Below are positions 25,429-35,092 of a stretch of 64,000 bases of DNA, one piece after another. How positions within the stretch are numbered: the stretch's first letter is position 1; each line of letters starts with the position of its first letter. The notes beneath the pieces are model-generated. The model ran no database searches, was not told the origin of the DNA, and saw only the letters and a list, made by a program, of their open reading frames with translations. The translations under genes and the position numbers were made by a program. The stretch comes from Cellulomonas sp. JH27-2 (lineage in GTDB: Bacteria; Actinomycetota; Actinomycetes; Actinomycetales; Cellulomonadaceae), in the NCBI RefSeq assembly GCF_014837175.1, contig NZ_JACYFR010000001.1, forward strand, positions 868,001-932,000, read 5' to 3'.

Positions 25429-28400
25429 TCAGCTCTGCCGACGACGGATCTGGACGAGCGCGGCACCGAGGGTCAGGACCAGCACCAGCCACACCACCGC
25501 GGTCAGGGCGTCGGTGCCGGTGTGCGCGAGCGGAGGTCCGGGCGCGGGCCCTGGCGCCGGACCGCCACCGTTGCCGTTGCAGTCGAGCGGTGCGGCTTCC
25601 CCGGCGGTCAGGCTGATCGCCTGGCCCGACGACGAACCGCCGCCACCGTTCGCGTCGCCGCTCGCCGACCAGCTGTTGATGACGTCGACCGGCTCGCAGA
25701 CGTCCGGTCCCACGGGGAGCGAGAACGACGCCTCCGGGGTGTCGGTGTCCGGGTCGGTCGTCGTGCTGTTCCCGTCGACGACGATCTCGACGGAGTCGGC
25801 CGAGCCGGCATCGGTCTCGGCGACCACGCAGTCGGCCCCCTGCGGGAGGTCCGTGTACACGGCGACCCAGTTCGGCGCCTTCAGCTCGCGCGTCGCGCCG
25901 CCGGGGATGTCCACGTCGGTCGTCGTGCCGTCCACGTCCTGCGTGCAGGCCAGGGACACCGTGAACACGTCGCCCTCGTGCATGATCGCGTCGGCGCCGC
26001 TCAGCGTCTTGACGACCCGCACCTCACCGACGTCGAACGTGTTGGTCACCGTGACGTCGGTCGAGCCGGAGTCCGGCACGACCACCGCGCCCGGGTCGCC
26101 GCCGTCGACCGACGAGATGGTGGTGCTGGTCGCACCGCCCGTCGTCGGCTCGGCGACCGTGCACTCGGCGCCCGTCGGCAGGCCTTCGTAGACCACGGGC
26201 GTGCCCGGCGTGAGCTCACGCGTCGCGCCTCCCGGGATGTCGACGTCGGCGCCGTCGAAGGTGCAGGCGATCGTCACCTCGAACGGTCCCGAGCCGTACA
26301 GGTCCGCGCCGTCGCCGTCCACGACCTTGTCGACCGTGACGACGCCCTCGTCGAACGTGTTCGTCACGACGACCGTCGCGCTGGTCGGCTCGCCGCGGGA
26401 GTTCGGCGGCACGACGACGTCGGCCGACGACCCGTCGGTGACGACCGGCTTGTTGCCGCCCGTCCGCACCGCGATGTTCGTCGCGGTCGCCTCACCGTCC
26501 TCGGTCTCGGTGATCTGGCACTGCGCGCCGACCGGGAGTCCGTCGTACGACACCGGCGTGCCCGGGACCAGCTCGCGCGTCGCGCCGCCGGGGATGCCGA
26601 TCGGGTCGCCCTCGTAGGTGCAGGCCAGGCTGACCTCGAACGGGCCGGCGCCGAAGTCGTCGGCGCCCGCGCCGGTGACCTCCTTGTCGACCACGATGCT
26701 GCCGACGTCGAACCGGTTGGTGACCCGCACGGACACCGGGGTGTCGCCCGCGGTGATCCGCACGACGGCGGGCCGGATGGTCGTCGCGGTCGCACCGCCG
26801 TCGTCGGGCTCGGTGACCCGGCAGATCGCCCCGACGGGCAGGCGCGCGATCTGCGCGCTCAGCGGGCCGGCCGCACCGAGCACCAGGTCACGGTCGTACA
26901 CGGTCTTCGGCGGGTTGGGACCCGTCGGCCCGTCGTCGTCGAACGTGCAGGTCACGTGCAGGCCGAACGGGCCCGTGCCGTACGCCTCGGCGCCGTCACC
27001 GGTCACGAGCTTCTCCACGCTCAGCGAGCCGGTCTCGAAGGTGTTGGTGATGTCCGCCGTGTTGCGTGGGCCCCCGTCGAGGTCGCCCACCAGGTGCACC
27101 GGCGCCTTCGGACCGTCGGTGGTCACGGGGTCGCGACCACCTTCCTTGACCGTCACGTCGATGTCCGTCGCGTTGCCGGTCGCCGTCTCCGTGACCTCGC
27201 AGTCCGCGCCGACGGGCAGACCCGTCAGCGTGACGACGTCGCCGTCGTTGATCTCGATGTCCATCGGGTCATCCGGCCCGTACCCGTCCGCGTAGACCGG
27301 GTTGCCCAGGAAGGTGCAGCGCACCTGCACCTCGAACGGCCCGAACTCGATCGGGTTGCCGTCCTGGTCCGTGGCGTCGCTAATGACCTGCTTGGACAGC
27401 ACCAGGCTCGCCAGGTCGTAGCGGTTGACCGCGGTGATGGTCGTCGGGTTGTCGGGGTCCTCGCTGTCGATCGTCACCGTCGGTGCGATGAGCTGCGTCT
27501 GCCCGTTGAGCGGTGTGCTCTCCGTGATCGTGCAGTCGGAGCCGTAGGGGATGTTCGGCACGGTCACGGGTGTGCCCGGGGTGACGGTGATGGGGATGGG
27601 CGGGAGGTCCGTCTCGAGGAACGTCCCGACGCCGGAGGTGCACGCCACGTTGAGGTGGAACTCGTCGGGCGCGTACTTCGCGCCGTCGCCGATCACCTCC
27701 TTGGTGACCTGGAGCGGGCCGCTCGCCGTGGCGACACCGACCTTCGGGCCCTCGGTGGGAAGCAGGTCAACCGACCCACCGGCGGTCTCGGCGACACCGT
27801 TGGCCGCCGCCGAGTTCCACGCGATCGACCGGTCACCCGACGCGGGAACCACGGCCGGGTTCGCGGTGGTCCCTTCGACCTTGACGCTCTGCGCCGGGAG
27901 GAGCGGGTTGGCGTCGGTGAAGTTGACGACGACCTTGAGCGCGGTGATCTCGTCGTACACGGGCGCCGGGGTGTCGTCTGTCAGTTCCACCCAGCCGGTC
28001 GTCGGGTCGTCCGTCGGGCACGTGGGTTCGGCGGTCGGGCTCCGCAGGTCGTCCATGCAGTAGTCCTGCACGGTCGAGTAGTAGAACGTCGCCGTCGCGC
28101 CGGTCGGGGCGCCGACGAGCTCCGGCGGGTGGTCCGCGTCGGCGATCGGCCGGAACTGCGATCCGCGGTCGTCCGTGTCGTACGAGTACGTGTCGCCCGT
28201 CGCGGGCAGCCGGTCGTAGATGACGAGCTTGCTCACCGGAAGGTTCCCGACGTTCTCGACGTCGACGCGCCACGTCGCGTCGTGGCCCGGCTCGATGACG
28301 GGGACACAGGGGCTCGCGTAGAAGCCGTCGGCGTCGGCGTCGTCGGGGGTGCAGGAGGCGTCGCCGCCCGTGCCGTCGAAGACGTCGATCGCGGGGAGGT

Positions 28401-31400
28401 CACCGTCCGTGGCCTTGACGTACTTCGACTCGCGCAGCACCGCCGCCGGGACCGGCGTCACGTCCGCGTCCGCCTGGCACTGGCCGGTGTCGTCGTCGAG
28501 CCTCGGTGAGCAGTTGTCCCACGGACGGTCGCCCGTGACGCCGGCCGTGTTCTCGACGGTGGTTCCGGCGTCGAGGCCGATGCGGAACGTCACCTGGACG
28601 GTGATCGTGTAGGTCTGCCCGACCTCCAGCACGGTCCCCGGCGGGAACGTGAACTCCAGGTTCGCGAGGTTCCCGTTGCGGTCCACGGTCACGTCGTCCG
28701 GGTCGGTCGGCATCGCCGGGCCGTTGGCGGGATCGGGAGCGGCACCCGTGAGGGTGTAGGAGTACGGCTCGTCGACCCCGTCGGCGATCCGCAGCTCCGG
28801 ACCGTCCGCGTCACGCGGCATGGGGTCGGTGACCACCGGGTCGTAGATCGGGCGGTTGCCCGTGTTGGTCACCGCGATGTTCATGGCGAACGTGGCGTTC
28901 GGGCCCTTGGTGCCGCCCGTCTGCTCGCCGGCGAAGTCCTTCTCGATCGTGACGCCGTTGGTCGTGTGCTGGTAGGTGATCGTCGCGGACGCGTCGTCGT
29001 CGCTCGTCACGGGCACCAGTCCGCCCTGCCCGTCCGAGACCAGGTCGGCACCGGTGACGGTCGACGTGACGTCGTTCGTCGCGAGGCCCGGGGCGTCCTC
29101 GCCCGGCGCCGGGTCGTTGGTCGACAGGTCGCTGGGGACGGGCGTGCTCGGGTCGGAGCGCAGCGTGTCGCGCACCTGGACCTCGAGGTGGACCGCCTGG
29201 GTCGGGTTCGCCGGGTTCTCCCAGATCGCCCCGTCGGCGCGCGTGAACGTGAACCGCAGGCCCGTCACGTCCGCAGCGTCCACATCGCTCGGCAGCGCGA
29301 ACGTGGTCGCGACGTCACCGTCGTGCCACGTGCCGCCCGTGAAGGTGTCGCTCGCGGCGTCGTACGTGCCACCCGTGTAGGCGTCCACCTGGACCTGGTC
29401 GATCGGCGCGGTCAGGCTCGAGGCGTCGAACCCGGTCAGGTCGTACTGGTTCCAGAAGCTGCCGTCGATGTCCTGCAGCGTCATCTCGACCGCACGCGAC
29501 GGCCCCGTCGGCTGGCCGGTGATCGTGAGCGTCGACGACGGGTTCGTCTCCGCGTCGGACCCCGGCTCGACGATCGTCGCCGGGTCGAAGGACTTCGTCT
29601 CCGCCATCGAGATCGAGGCGTCCCGCAGCACCATGTCGGCGTCGTCCCAGTCCTCGGGCACGTCGGCGGACGTGCCGCCCGGGTCGGTGACCTGGGCACC
29701 CGCGCTGTTGTTCACCGTCGCGTCGGGGTACGTGTCCACCTCGATCCGGTTGCCCGTGTCGCGGTCGCGCTCGCGCAGTCTGAGGGTCAGGTCGGCGACG
29801 CCCTGAGCCTGGGAGTCGATGCGACCCGTGAACGAGATGTCCACGGCGACGACGTCGGCCAGCTGCGCCGCCGTGCGAGCCTCGGCACCGGCCTCGTCGT
29901 ACACCTGGTCGGTGCCGTCCGCGAGGGTGAGCACGACCTGCGTCGCCGTGGCACCTGACGGCGGGGTCAGGTCGATGTGCGTCAGGTCGAACGCCTGGAA
30001 CGGCGACGTGCCCGGGTCCGTGACGGGTTCGATGTCGCCCTCGGCGGACGGGTCGACGATGCGGAGCTTGTCGACCCGCGCCACCGAGTTGTTCGTCGCC
30101 GTGAGGATCGCGTGCGTCGACGGGTACGCGCTGAGAGGTGTGCCCTCGGGCGGGACCGACAGCGGGCCGCCGGTCCACTCCTTGGTGATCTCGACGTTGA
30201 TCGGCTCGTCGATGATCAGGACGTCGTCGGCGTCGGTGTCCGTCCGCTCGACGCTGGTGCCGTCGGGCCGCGTGAAGGTCGCCGTGCCGCGCGCCGTGTC
30301 GGTCACGAGGCCGGGGTCGCCGTCGTTGTTGTAGATCGTGCCGTTCGTCGACCCGAGGACTGCTGAACCGTCGCTGCGGCGGTCGTCGCGCAGCTGGAAC
30401 GTCAGGTCCAGGTGCCGGCCGTCGGCCTGGGTCGAGCGGGCCACGCCGTCTCCGGCGGCGGGAACCGTCGGGTCGGAGGGGTTGGCGGCACGGTTGGGCG
30501 ACTCCGTGTAGGTGAGCCGGACGGAGGTGGCGTCGGCCTGCTCCGCGGCCGTCAGCGTGTAGCCCGGGAAGGTCCCGACGCACGCGGCCGGGCACGGGTC
30601 ACCGGTTGCCTCCACCCAGGCGCCGTCGATGTACAGCTCGACGCTCGTGACCGCGTCGTACTGCATGAGCGGGTCCACCGCGGAGGTGATCGGCTCGACG
30701 CGCGTCAGGTCGAAGGCGTCGTAGAAGGAGTCCGCGATACCGGGGTCGTCGGCGGCCACGGGATCCTGCGTGTCGCTGATGATCATGGGATCGACGTTCT
30801 GGAACCCGTTGGTGGACCACGTGATCTGAGCGGTGATGGGCTGCTGTGTGCGTGCCTGCAGGGTGTACGGCTCCCCGCTCTGGCCGCTCGGCGGGAGGAA
30901 CGTCTTGTCGAGGAAGTCCAGATCACCCGGGCCCGTCGGGACCGGGAACGGGTCCACGGTGTCGCAGCCCTCCGCGGGCGGCGTCGGGTCGACCGTGCCC
31001 GACGACGCGCTCGACGTGCCGCAGTTGGTCAGGGGGTCGTCCTGGTCCTCGGGACCGTCGTAGCTCGCGATGAAGTTGGGCTGGAAGCTCGTGCCGGGCG
31101 GGAAGCCGTCGTCGGAGTGGTAGTTGAACTGCACGCCCTGCGCGTCCGGCGGAAGGTCGCAGCTCACCGTCGTCGGCCCGGTGAACGTCCCGCACGTCGG
31201 GTCGGTGACCCACTCGGTGCCGTTCCAGTAGCTGATCGTGAGGGTCGATCCGGCCGGGACATCGGTGGACCGGATGGACGTCGCGGTGAAGTCGTCCCAG
31301 AAGTCGCCGCCGTTGGCGGGGTCGCTGGGGTCCTGGATCACGACGTCGTTGGCGTCGGTCGTCGACCCGTCGGGGCCGAAGGGCAGCAGCTCGCTCGGGA

Positions 31401-33084
31401 GCTGGACGACCACCGTCTGCCCGGGAAGGGCGGGGATCGTGGACGGCGAGATGTTCTTGGTGGTGTCGGTCGCGAGACGGTCCGTCAGCGTCGTCAGGTC
31501 GGCGTCGGCCGTGTCGGTGGCGTTCGGGATGTCGGCCGAGATCTCGTTGGGGTGGACCAGGTCGTCGGCATCCTGGTCCGAGTCGGTGTCCGCCGTGAAC
31601 GGGATCGAGGCCTCGGCGCCCGTGACGATGTCGCCCGTGAACTCGACCGTGAAGCCAGTGACCACGCAGTCCGGCGGGGGGTTGGGCAGGGTGTTGGGCG
31701 TTGTGGTGGAGTCGGTCGGCGTCGAGCCGTCGGCGCACGTGAAGTCGACCGTCGCCGTGTCGGCGTCCGACGGCCACTGCACGCCCGTCCCGTCGCCGTC
31801 CGGGCCGAACCCGGTGAAGGTGAGCGGGCTCGCGCCCTCGAAGGGGCTGTCCGTGCCGGGGGCCGGCTCGGTGATGGACATCGACGTCGTCGGATCCCCG
31901 TCGTTCGTCGCCCCGATCGTGACCGTGGTCGGGTCACCGGCACTGACCTCGTCGGGATCGAACGACTTGGACGCCGTCACACTGTTGTTGGGCGGCGTGA
32001 TCACGTAGGTGTCGGAGTCCGTGGTCGGCGTCGACTCGTCGTCCCCGTGCGTGACCTGCGACGAGGCGTCGTTGGTGATGGTCGTCGGATCCGTGAGGTC
32101 CGTGACCGAGTCCGCCTGCTCGACATCGAACGGGATCGACGCGTCGGCGCCGATCGCGATGTCGCCCGTGAACTCGACCGTGAAACCACGGACGTCGCAC
32201 CCAGCGGGCGGATCCGGGAACGCCGTCCCCGGGCCGTCCACCGTCGTGCTGGGCGTCGACTCGTCGGCGCAGATGAACGTCACCGTCGCCGAGTCCGCGC
32301 CGTCGGGCCAGGTGACGTCGCCGAAGCCGGTGAAAGGCAGCGTCTCGAAGGGGTTCGGCTCGGCCGTGGGGTCGACGGGATCCTGGATGACGAGGGAGTC
32401 GACCGGGTCGTTCGACGTGTTCGACGAGTCCACCGTCACCGTCGCCGGCGTCCCCGGCGAGGCGATCGCCCCGGACGGGTCGATGTTCTTGCTCGTCGTC
32501 GAGTCGAGCTCCAGGGGCACGGAAGGCGTGATGTCGTCGGAGGCCTCACCGGTAGGCGCGTTGTCGGCGGTCGACGTCGCCGTGTTGGTGATGGGCACGC
32601 CGGAGGCGGCGTACGGGATGTCGGGATCGACCTGGCCCGTGATCAGGATCTGGACCTGCTCGCCCGACGGGACGCTCGGGTTCGTGTAGGTGACGGTGTC
32701 GCTGTCGGTGTCGACATCGAGCGACCCGGCGGTCGGCTCCCGCTGGATGTCCGCCGTGACGAGGTCGATGTTGTCGGGCATCGGGTCGGTGATGGTGACG
32801 TTGGTGCACGGCTCGCCGCCCGAGCACGAGATCGTGACGACCCACCGCACCTCGTCGCCGGGCTGGTAGGTGGTCTGGGGATCCACCTCGGTCTTGTTGA
32901 TGTCGAGGGTGGCCGCGAACGCAGGCTCGGCGGAGACCACCGCGAGCGGCACGACGAGCAGGAGAGCCGCGGCCGCCCCCGAGACCCACCGCTTCACACG
33001 GCTCGTCCCTCGCAGCAGGGCGAACCCGCTCCGCCTGGGGCGCGCGTGCGCGGGCCCTCGTGCCGATTCGCGCCGCTCCCCCAT
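25429..33084 (-). CDS. Giant sortase-anchored repeat surface protein (LAHTG)
   Basis: A 2,551-residue wall-anchored protein. A long signal peptide ends about PAFAA (residue 58). Next come DUF11-like and isopeptide-type beta domains, with repeats around TSKNIDPS, FTGFG..WP and FTVEFTGDI (about 60-600). Long threonine/aspartate-rich beta modules run to about 1780. Six tandem DUF5979-like units follow (about 1785-2460), each opening with V.K.V.G.GA and holding ACT and LP.GA.C. A G/P linker, the sorting motif LAHTG, a helix and RRRQS end it. LAXTG is the type used by class E sortases. ATG 33084 follows GGGGAAGG; GTG 32997 is an alternative. Probably an adhesin or stalk; the ligand is unknown. Confidence 0.9.
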   Translation of the reverse strand: MGERRESARGPAHARPRRSGFALLRGTSRVKRWVSGAAAALLLVVPLAVVSAEPAFAATLDINKTEVDPQTTYQPGDEVRWVVTISCSGGEPCTNVTITDPMPDNIDLVTADIQREPTAGSLDVDTDSDTVTYTNPSVPSGEQVQILITGQVDPDIPYAASGVPITNTATSTADNAPTGEASDDITPSVPLELDSTTSKNIDPSGAIASPGTPATVTVDSSNTSNDPVDSLVIQDPVDPTAEPNPFETLPFTGFGDVTWPDGADSATVTFICADESTPSTTVDGPGTAFPDPPAGCDVRGFTVEFTGDIAIGADASIPFDVEQADSVTDLTDPTTITNDASSQVTHGDDESTPTTDSDTYVITPPNNSVTASKSFDPDEVSAGDPTTVTIGATNDGDPTTSMSITEPAPGTDSPFEGASPLTFTGFGPDGDGTGVQWPSDADTATVDFTCADGSTPTDSTTTPNTLPNPPPDCVVTGFTVEFTGDIVTGAEASIPFTADTDSDQDADDLVHPNEISADIPNATDTADADLTTLTDRLATDTTKNISPSTIPALPGQTVVVQLPSELLPFGPDGSTTDANDVVIQDPSDPANGGDFWDDFTATSIRSTDVPAGSTLTISYWNGTEWVTDPTCGTFTGPTTVSCDLPPDAQGVQFNYHSDDGFPPGTSFQPNFIASYDGPEDQDDPLTNCGTSSASSGTVDPTPPAEGCDTVDPFPVPTGPGDLDFLDKTFLPPSGQSGEPYTLQARTQQPITAQITWSTNGFQNVDPMIISDTQDPVAADDPGIADSFYDAFDLTRVEPITSAVDPLMQYDAVTSVELYIDGAWVEATGDPCPAACVGTFPGYTLTAAEQADATSVRLTYTESPNRAANPSDPTVPAAGDGVARSTQADGRHLDLTFQLRDDRRSDGSAVLGSTNGTIYNNDGDPGLVTDTARGTATFTRPDGTSVERTDTDADDVLIIDEPINVEITKEWTGGPLSVPPEGTPLSAYPSTHAILTATNNSVARVDKLRIVDPSAEGDIEPVTDPGTSPFQAFDLTHIDLTPPSGATATQVVLTLADGTDQVYDEAGAEARTAAQLADVVAVDISFTGRIDSQAQGVADLTLRLRERDRDTGNRIEVDTYPDATVNNSAGAQVTDPGGTSADVPEDWDDADMVLRDASISMAETKSFDPATIVEPGSDAETNPSSTLTITGQPTGPSRAVEMTLQDIDGSFWNQYDLTGFDASSLTAPIDQVQVDAYTGGTYDAASDTFTGGTWHDGDVATTFALPSDVDAADVTGLRFTFTRADGAIWENPANPTQAVHLEVQVRDTLRSDPSTPVPSDLSTNDPAPGEDAPGLATNDVTSTVTGADLVSDGQGGLVPVTSDDDASATITYQHTTNGVTIEKDFAGEQTGGTKGPNATFAMNIAVTNTGNRPIYDPVVTDPMPRDADGPELRIADGVDEPYSYTLTGAAPDPANGPAMPTDPDDVTVDRNGNLANLEFTFPPGTVLEVGQTYTITVQVTFRIGLDAGTTVENTAGVTGDRPWDNCSPRLDDDTGQCQADADVTPVPAAVLRESKYVKATDGDLPAIDVFDGTGGDASCTPDDADADGFYASPCVPVIEPGHDATWRVDVENVGNLPVSKLVIYDRLPATGDTYSYDTDDRGSQFRPIADADHPPELVGAPTGATATFYYSTVQDYCMDDLRSPTAEPTCPTDDPTTGWVELTDDTPAPVYDEITALKVVVNFTDANPLLPAQSVKVEGTTANPAVVPASGDRSIAWNSAAANGVAETAGGSVDLLPTEGPKVGVATASGPLQVTKEVIGDGAKYAPDEFHLNVACTSGVGTFLETDLPPIPITVTPGTPVTVPNIPYGSDCTITESTPLNGQTQLIAPTVTIDSEDPDNPTTITAVNRYDLASLVLSKQVISDATDQDGNPIEFGPFEVQVRCTFLGNPVYADGYGPDDPMDIEINDGDVVTLTGLPVGADCEVTETATGNATDIDVTVKEGGRDPVTTDGPKAPVHLVGDLDGGPRNTADITNTFETGSLSVEKLVTGDGAEAYGTGPFGLHVTCTFDDDGPTGPNPPKTVYDRDLVLGAAGPLSAQIARLPVGAICRVTEPDDGGATATTIRPAVVRITAGDTPVSVRVTNRFDVGSIVVDKEVTGAGADDFGAGPFEVSLACTYEGDPIGIPGGATRELVPGTPVSYDGLPVGAQCQITETEDGEATATNIAVRTGGNKPVVTDGSSADVVVPPNSRGEPTSATVVVTNTFDEGVVTVDKVVDGDGADLYGSGPFEVTIACTFDGADVDIPGGATRELTPGTPVVYEGLPTGAECTVAEPTTGGATSTTISSVDGGDPGAVVVPDSGSTDVTVTNTFDVGEVRVVKTLSGADAIMHEGDVFTVSLACTQDVDGTTTDVDIPGGATRELKAPNWVAVYTDLPQGADCVVAETDAGSADSVEIVVDGNSTTTDPDTDTPEASFSLPVGPDVCEPVDVINSWSASGDANGGGGSSSGQAISLTAGEAAPLDCNGNGGGPAPGPAPGPPLAHTGTDALTAVVWLVLVLTLGAALVQIRRRQS

Positions 33085-33441
33085 CGCCAACCTTCCCCTC
33101 GCCCGTCCCCGTGCTGCGCCGGCACCTCGTCGTGCCGCAGACCCCAACCCGACCCTGGCACAGCGAGGTCGGATCAGCGCGCCCAGTGCACACGGCCGGA
33201 CAAGTCCGGCTTCGACGCATCTGCGCAGTTCTCCTCGATCGTCGGTGACCTGCACTTCTGCGTCAACCCTCGCGGGGAAACGAGTCCCGGTCGTGACCTC
33301 GTCCGGGAGGCAGGACCGCGGTGCTCGGACGAGTGCTCGCTTCCGGAACCACGCACGCTCGCCGTACGTTGGACACCCGGGGCGCGCCCGCGCCCCGGTC
33401 AGGTCCTGCGACCACCCGACGACCCACGCCTGCGAGGTGAC
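33085..33441. other. Divergent promoter region of giant surface gene and PGPGW protein
   Basis: A 357-nt stretch with no convincing gene. It holds a palindrome GCCGGAC-AA-GTCCGGC (33195-33210), placed in the likely leader or promoter of the surface gene. TACGTT at 33365-33370 is a plausible -10 for the plus-strand gene. A 10-bp GC hairpin lies at 33377-33398 in that gene's leader. Confidence 0.5.
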
Positions 33442-33849
33442 ATGAGCACCATCGAGCCCGCCGCGGCGAACGCCGACGGGGACGAGATCGACGCCGCCGA
33501 CCGGCACCACGGTGCGATCGGCCGCCGCGTCGCGGCCCTGCACGAGCGCCTGGACCACGTCCGTGGCGGAAGGCTCGCGCTGCGCGTCACCGTCGCCGTC
33601 GTCGGCTGCACGGTGGTCCTCGCCGGCATCGCGATGCTCGTGCTGCCGGGTCCGGGCTGGCTGGCCATCTTCCTGGGGCTGGCGATCCTGGGCACCGAGT
33701 TCTCGTTCGCGCGCCGCATCAACGACTGGCTGCGGGACAAGGTGCGGCGCGGGTGGGCGTGGTGGAAGGAGCGTCGCGCCCGTCGCGCGGCGCGCAAGGG
33801 TGACGTCACCGAGGACGCGGCGCGCGACGATTCCGGGGTCGCCGAGTAA
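33442..33849 (+). CDS. PGPGW-motif (TIGR02611-like) small membrane protein
   Basis: A 135-residue protein. Two helices flank the invariant VLPGPGWLAIFLGLAILGTEF motif (key residues PGPGW and TEF, about 72-92), followed by a highly basic WWKERRARRAARKG cytoplasmic tail. The family is common in actinobacteria and uncharacterised. The ribosome site GAGGTGA lies just upstream of ATG. Confidence 0.85.
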   Translation: MSTIEPAAANADGDEIDAADRHHGAIGRRVAALHERLDHVRGGRLALRVTVAVVGCTVVLAGIAMLVLPGPGWLAIFLGLAILGTEFSFARRINDWLRDKVRRGWAWWKERRARRAARKGDVTEDAARDDSGVAE

Positions 33850-33888
33850 GCGTTCGGCACCGCGGCGTCCGTCGCGTACGGTCCGGGC

Positions 33889-34422
33889 ATGGCTCCCCAG
33901 ATCCGCCGCGTCCGGTCCGACGAGTGGCCGCAGGTCCGCGCGTTCCGCCTGGCGGCGCTGCTCGACGAGGCGGCACCGATCGCCTTCCTCGAGACGCACG
34001 ACGTCGCCGCGGACCGCCCCGACGAGTTCTGGCAGGAGCGGGCCGCCGGCGCATCGGCCGGCGAGACCGCGGCACAGCTCGTGGCGGAGGTCGACGAGGC
34101 CTGGGCGGGGACCGCGACGGTCCTGGTCACCCCCGCGGGGACGCCCGACTTCCACGGGCGCGTCACCGAGCACCGCCGCGCGACCGTCGTCGGTGTCTAC
34201 GTCGACCCGCGGCACCGCGGGTCCGGCGTCATCGACGCCCTGCTGGACGCAGCGGCGGACTGGACCGGCACGCTCGGCATCGCCGAGCTGGCGCTCGACG
34301 TCCACGCCGACAACGCCCGCGCCCAGGCCGCGTACCGCCGCGCGGGGTTCGTGCCCACGGGCGGCTCGTTCGTCGGCCGCATCGGCCCGGAGATCGACAT
34401 GGTCCGGTCGCTGCGGCCCTGA
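33889..34422 (+). CDS. GNAT family N-acetyltransferase
   Basis: A 177-residue acetyltransferase. The acetyl-CoA motif A is VVGVYVDPRHRGSGVIDALLDA (V.V.P..RG.G, about 103-124). LDVHADNARAQAAYRRAGF is motif B. The substrate is unknown. TACGGT (33877-33882) is exactly 6 nt before ATG, so the transcript is likely leaderless and independent of the upstream gene. Confidence 0.92.
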   Translation: MAPQIRRVRSDEWPQVRAFRLAALLDEAAPIAFLETHDVAADRPDEFWQERAAGASAGETAAQLVAEVDEAWAGTATVLVTPAGTPDFHGRVTEHRRATVVGVYVDPRHRGSGVIDALLDAAADWTGTLGIAELALDVHADNARAQAAYRRAGFVPTGGSFVGRIGPEIDMVRSLRP

Positions 34423-34491
34423 CCTCGCCGACGGCCCGCGCCCCAGCAGGGTGCGACGCCGACCCGACCGGGAGTCCGTAAGGTGTCCGCC

Positions 34492-34959
34492 GTGGACGAC
34501 GCAGCAGCAACCGACCTCCCGGCCGTCGAGATGTGGACCGACGGCGCGTGCAAGGGCAACCCGGGAGTGGGGGGCTGGGGCGCGTGGATGCGGTTCGGCG
34601 GGCACGAGCGCGAGCTGTCCGGCGGCGAGGCCGTCACGACGAACAACCGTATGGAGCTCACGGCCGTGATCGAGGGGCTCAAGGCGCTGAACAGGCCCTG
34701 CGACGTCACGCTCCACGTCGACTCGCGCTACGTCATGAACGGCGTGCAGTCCTGGATCGCGGGCTGGAAGCGCAACGGCTGGCGCACGGCGGACAAGAAG
34801 CCGGTGAAGAACCAGGAGCTGTGGCAGGCGCTCGACGCCGAGGTGGCCCGGCACTCGATCCGCTGGGTGTGGGTCAAGGGCCACGCCGGAGACCCGGGCA
34901 ACGAGCGCGCCGACGCGTTGGCCAACCGCGGGGTCGACGAGGTCCGCGCCCGGGGCTGA
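34492..34959 (+). CDS. rnhA: Ribonuclease HI
   Basis: A 155-residue nuclease that degrades the RNA strand of RNA-DNA hybrids. The active-site carboxylates are Asp in [12 protein letters not shown], Glu in NNRMELTAV, Asp in LHVDSRYV and Asp in NERADALAN; the His loop [12 protein letters not shown] is present. No N-terminal hybrid-binding domain and no C-terminal CobC fusion, unlike the mycobacterial two-domain form. TAAGGT (34479-34484) lies 7 nt before GTG 34492, so I prefer that start over GTG 34483, which lies inside the -10. Confidence 0.95.
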   Translation: MDDAAATDLPAVEMWTDGACKGNPGVGGWGAWMRFGGHERELSGGEAVTTNNRMELTAVIEGLKALNRPCDVTLHVDSRYVMNGVQSWIAGWKRNGWRTADKKPVKNQELWQALDAEVARHSIRWVWVKGHAGDPGNERADALANRGVDEVRARG

Positions 34960-35022
34960 GCCGGCTCCCGCCGCTCGCGGCCCGGGCGTGCGCGGCCCGT
35001 TTTCACCCCGGTTTCCGCCGGT

Positions 35023-35055
35023 GAAACGTCCGTTTCGTCCGTTCCGTGGCTAGCG
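35023..35055 (+). promoter_or_regulatory. Promoter region of lipoprotein gene with small palindrome
   Basis: A GAAAC-GTCC-GTTTC palindrome (35023-35036) precedes TAGCGT (35050-35055), a plausible -10 that leaves a leader of about 30 nt. The local A/T content is higher than in the surroundings. Operator function is inferred. Confidence 0.4.
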
Positions 35056-35092
35056 TGGGCCACCCACGAACCGCGGACGGACCGGGACAACG

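Noticed and set aside
25136-25492. 118-codon minus-strand ORF upstream of the FBP gene
   Set aside because: No ribosome site, no hydrophobic core or motif. It overlaps the terminator hairpin and the end of the surface gene.
25522-28509. Open frame of about 995 codons opposite the giant surface gene
   Set aside because: The residues are R/V/D/G-rich repeats mirroring the repeats of the real gene. No ribosome site, no domain.
30412-33849. Open frame of about 1,145 codons on the plus strand that ends with the PGPGW protein frame
   Set aside because: Only its last 135 codons form a real protein with a ribosome site. The rest is the antisense of the surface gene.
33085-34884. Possible 600-residue N-terminal extension of the giant surface protein
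   Set aside because: The frame is open but would run antisense through RNase HI, GNAT and PGPGW genes and would put the signal peptide in the middle of the protein.
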